A stretch of DNA of 64,000 bases from G963669295 sp963669295. Lineage in GTDB: Bacteria; Bacteroidota; Bacteroidia; Flavobacteriales_D; CALLUQ01. The DNA lies in NCBI GenBank assembly GCA_963669295.1, contig OY769938.1:682001-746000 (forward strand), read 5' to 3'. The number at the start of each line of letters is the position of its first letter. The stretch's first letter is position 1. The notes beneath the pieces were generated by a model. It saw only the letters and a list, made by a program, of their open reading frames with translations. It was not told the origin of the DNA and did no database searches. The position numbers were made by a program, and so were the translations under genes. Of the stretch, positions 61,902-64,000 are shown piece after piece.

Positions 61902-62615
61902 CTAGTTTATACATCCCTGCATCTCTTCTTCATATTTCTCGCGCCATCCTTTGCCATTTCGTTTTTCCAGTTTTCGCTCTACCCTTTTTCCGGTATAAAA
62001 AGAAGGAAAAGGAACCGCACACCCCATGAACTTATAGTAGAATCCATATTTTGATTGAAGGCGTTGTTCGCAACTGCTGAATTCCGTTTTTACGGGAAGC
62101 CCGTATACCTTAATTTTTAATGGTTCTTTATTCATTAGCCGATGGTTGTATGGAGCTCTTTCTTGAACAATCGGTTGTGTACGCTCAGCTAAGCTGGAAG
62201 CTTCTACTTTTTTGTAGTTAAATACCAGATCATCCCATTGCCCCCACTTACCTCCAAAGCGTTTATCGAGCATAAACCTTCCCTTTTCAAACGACGCTAT
62301 GTAGATTAGCTTCCCCCCTTTATTCCTATAAAACAATCGATTTCCTTTCCATTTTGCCTTGTAACAAACATAACCATCTTCATCCCATTCCGGGCGTTCC
62401 TTTGGAAGGGTAACGTGTTTTCCATCGTAGCGAAAAAAAGGATGCTCACATTTCATTTCAGCCCTCTCTTGAACCACTCTATAATCAACCGTACTGTTGG
62501 TGACCCAAATGCCTATGGCTGCTGTTTTCTTTGATGCAATACAGGCTGTACTCCAAAACAAGCACAGGCATACGATGCAACCAACAATTAAACGATATGG
62601 CCTGGAAGGAAACAT
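61902..62615 (-). CDS. uncharacterised secreted protein
   Basis: A 237-residue protein with a signal sequence containing several Cys (LIVGCIVCLCLFWSTACIAS; TACI is a possible lipobox). The mature part is basic and rich in Tyr, Trp, Lys and Arg (YKAKWKGNRLFYRNKGGKLIYIAS), with scattered Cys that could form disulfides. I recognise no family. It is convergent with the propeller gene and divergent from the VOC gene at 62679. Confidence 0.68.
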   Translation of the reverse strand: MFPSRPYRLIVGCIVCLCLFWSTACIASKKTAAIGIWVTNSTVDYRVVQERAEMKCEHPFFRYDGKHVTLPKERPEWDEDGYVCYKAKWKGNRLFYRNKGGKLIYIASFEKGRFMLDKRFGGKWGQWDDLVFNYKKVEASSLAERTQPIVQERAPYNHRLMNKEPLKIKVYGLPVKTEFSSCEQRLQSKYGFYYKFMGCAVPFPSFYTGKRVERKLEKRNGKGWREKYEEEMQGCIN

Positions 62616-62678
62616 TTATTCCTTAAACTGATTCTTGCCATATTTTGTTGCAATTTCACTTTATTATATCTTGTTCGC

Positions 62679-63101
62679 ATGAGCAAAATTCCCCCTTTCC
62701 ACGTCGCCGTTCCAGTGAATGATATTGAAGCTGCACGCACATTTTATGGCACTGTATTGCAGTGTAAAGAAGGCCGCAGTGCCGAAAAGTGGATCGACTT
62801 TAACTTATATGGTCATCAGTTTGTGGTTCATTATAAACCTGGGGATGGAAATGCTCATCATTTCAACCCTGTTGATGGACATAAAGTGCCGGTGCCCCAT
62901 TATGGCGTAGTACTTCCATGGGAAGCATGGCACACCCTGGCTGATCGACTGAAAGCGCATGGCATTGACTTTGTGATTGAGCCTTATCTTCGTTTCGAAG
63001 GCCAGGTAGGCGAACAAGCTACCATGTTTTTGCTCGACCCGGCAGGCAATGCATTAGAGTTTAAAGCTTTTAAAGATCCCGCTCAACTGTTTGCTAAGTA
63101 G
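62679..63101 (+). CDS. VOC-superfamily protein (glyoxalase-like)
   Basis: A 140-residue protein with two VOC units. FHVAVPVNDIEAARTFYGTVLQCKEGR opens the first with the metal-ligand His, YGHQFVVHYKP follows, and HYGVVLPWEAWHTLADRLKAHG opens the second. LLDPAGNALEFKAF supplies the usual final Glu. The metal site appears complete, unlike the 59767 protein. Possible substrates are small glutathione-like or aromatic compounds. Its end overlaps the convergent gene by 8 bp. Confidence 0.88.
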   Translation: MSKIPPFHVAVPVNDIEAARTFYGTVLQCKEGRSAEKWIDFNLYGHQFVVHYKPGDGNAHHFNPVDGHKVPVPHYGVVLPWEAWHTLADRLKAHGIDFVIEPYLRFEGQVGEQATMFLLDPAGNALEFKAFKDPAQLFAK

Positions 63102-63996
63102 AAGCAAATAGGGCACGCAATTCGCTGTGCGATGCATTGCGTTGTAGTGCTTCCAGTACTTTCTGAATAAAACTGCTCCCCGGCCACTGCTGCAGGTATT
63201 GTTGGCAATAGCGTTTTGCATCATCAAGTTCATTGGCTTCTATCGATACATGAATGGCTACTCGCATGGCCTTTTGTGCATCGGGGTATTTCATTTTTGT
63301 CAGCAATTCTACATGCTGATGAGCATCGTTATAACGTTGTAGCATGAAGTTAGCAATTACCAATTGGTATACGTTTTTTCGCAAATCGGGGGCGAAAGTA
63401 TAGGCTTGTTTGAAGTTATCAATGGCTCGGTTAAAATGGCCATCGTGTTGCTGCTGCCATATGCCCAACTCGCATAACAATGCTGCGTATTCCACATCTC
63501 TTCCTGGCACCGCCATAGGTGTCAATTCTTGTATTACCCCTTCCAGTTGTGCCATGCGCTTTACTACATCAGGCTCCAACTCAGCACCCGCCAATATTTC
63601 GGAACTGGCTCCCATGTAATGCGCACTATAGCTATGAATGCCCAGGGTCATCAAACGCACTGATAACGTATGCTTATTGGTGTTAACTACAAAGGTAGCC
63701 AGGCAAAGTATTCCTACTCCCAAGCTGGTCATTGCCATAGCTCGAAGGCCGGTTTTCATTTCGCGCAACAATAACAACAGCAGCACTAAAAAAGGAATGC
63801 CGGGCAGGGAAAATAAATCCCAATCGATGGTGAGCCCAAGGATGGGATTAAGGATAAAAAATGCTCCAACATAGGCCAGTGTTGTAATACCTACTACCAC
63901 CATTACCGGACGATTCCAATTGATGTCTTTACGGCGCCATGAAATGGCGTTTAACAACAACATCAGCCCTACTACCGACCAGGTAAAGAACAACAT
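63094..63996 (-). CDS. membrane protein with TPR-like C-terminus (probably partial)
   Basis: At least 300 residues, with the true start probably beyond the right edge because the frame is open to the end of the window. Four or five helices lie in the first 130 residues (VGLMLLLNAISW, VVVGITTLAYVGAFFIL, LPGIPFLVLLLLLL), followed by a soluble TPR-like array (AALLCELGIWQQQHDGHFNRAIDNFKQAYTFAP). This layout is common in O-antigen ligase/polymerase-like proteins with TPR tails, but the diagnostic loop is not in view, so the family is not assigned. Confidence 0.7.
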   Translation of the reverse strand: MLFFTWSVVGLMLLLNAISWRRKDINWNRPVMVVVGITTLAYVGAFFILNPILGLTIDWDLFSLPGIPFLVLLLLLLREMKTGLRAMAMTSLGVGILCLATFVVNTNKHTLSVRLMTLGIHSYSAHYMGASSEILAGAELEPDVVKRMAQLEGVIQELTPMAVPGRDVEYAALLCELGIWQQQHDGHFNRAIDNFKQAYTFAPDLRKNVYQLVIANFMLQRYNDAHQHVELLTKMKYPDAQKAMRVAIHVSIEANELDDAKRYCQQYLQQWPGSSFIQKVLEALQRNASHSELRALFAST

Positions 63997-64000
63997 GAGG

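Overview
The window comes from a Bacteroidota chromosome, probably of Flavobacteriales/Sphingobacteriales type. The main evidence is at least six large secreted proteins ending in type IX secretion (T9SS) sorting domains, two PorP/SprF-type proteins, Bacteroidota promoters of the form TTG-N19/21-TAnnTTTG, and starts that mostly lack Shine-Dalgarno sequences although the 16S tail keeps its CCTCC. I see no prophage, transposase, integrase or CRISPR array. This is core chromosome with lineage-specific envelope and secretome genes.

Layout. (1) 1-2364: the promoter-proximal half of an rRNA operon on the minus strand: three tandem promoters, leader, 16S, tRNA-Ile(GAT), tRNA-Ala(TGC); the 23S lies beyond the left edge. 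(2) 2365-16050: an SDR enzyme, a small beta-barrel, a giant T9SS-secreted amidase, an MscS channel coupled to an LRR protein, and three tandem paralogous T9SS/PKD proteins, two of which share an almost identical C-terminal DNA segment. (3) 16152-24456: a VWA protein and a VIT-VWA protein, a propeller/Y_Y_Y/SpoIIE sensor phosphatase, and a secreted SGNH-like hydrolase. (4) 24718-30798: purL, then a coupled set of membrane protein, SDR and lipoprotein amidohydrolase. (5) 30913-34408: an ECF sigma factor, an anti-sigma-like protein fused to a PorP/SprF domain, and a separate PorP/SprF protein, on the minus strand. (6) 34671-37997: a nitronate monooxygenase-like enzyme divergent from a long-chain acyl-CoA ligase across a perfect palindrome. 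(7) 38134-51863: beta-barrel proteins, an FGE-like protein, a SCO protein, an ABC-F ATPase, a CASTOR/POLLUX-type channel protein, a secreted BNR protein, a lipoprotein and small envelope proteins. (8) 52025-57918: a marR-fadN-fadA-fadE operon preceded by the same palindrome as in (6). (9) 57992-64000: an orphan gene, a DUF3667 membrane protein, two VOC proteins, a phosphoesterase lipoprotein and other small envelope genes.

Two systems stand out. The first is an inferred fatty-acid regulon: the 20-bp palindrome TTGTTATGCATGCATAACAA occurs upstream of both the MarR-headed beta-oxidation operon and the acyl-CoA ligase/nitronate monooxygenase pair 16 kb away. It ends 7-8 bp upstream of a TAnnTTTG element in both places. 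The second is the sigma/anti-sigma-PorP/PorP operon. Its middle protein appears to join a cytoplasmic anti-sigma region, one inner-membrane helix, a linker of about 290 residues and an outer-membrane T9SS-type domain, which suggests direct signalling from the outer membrane to transcription.
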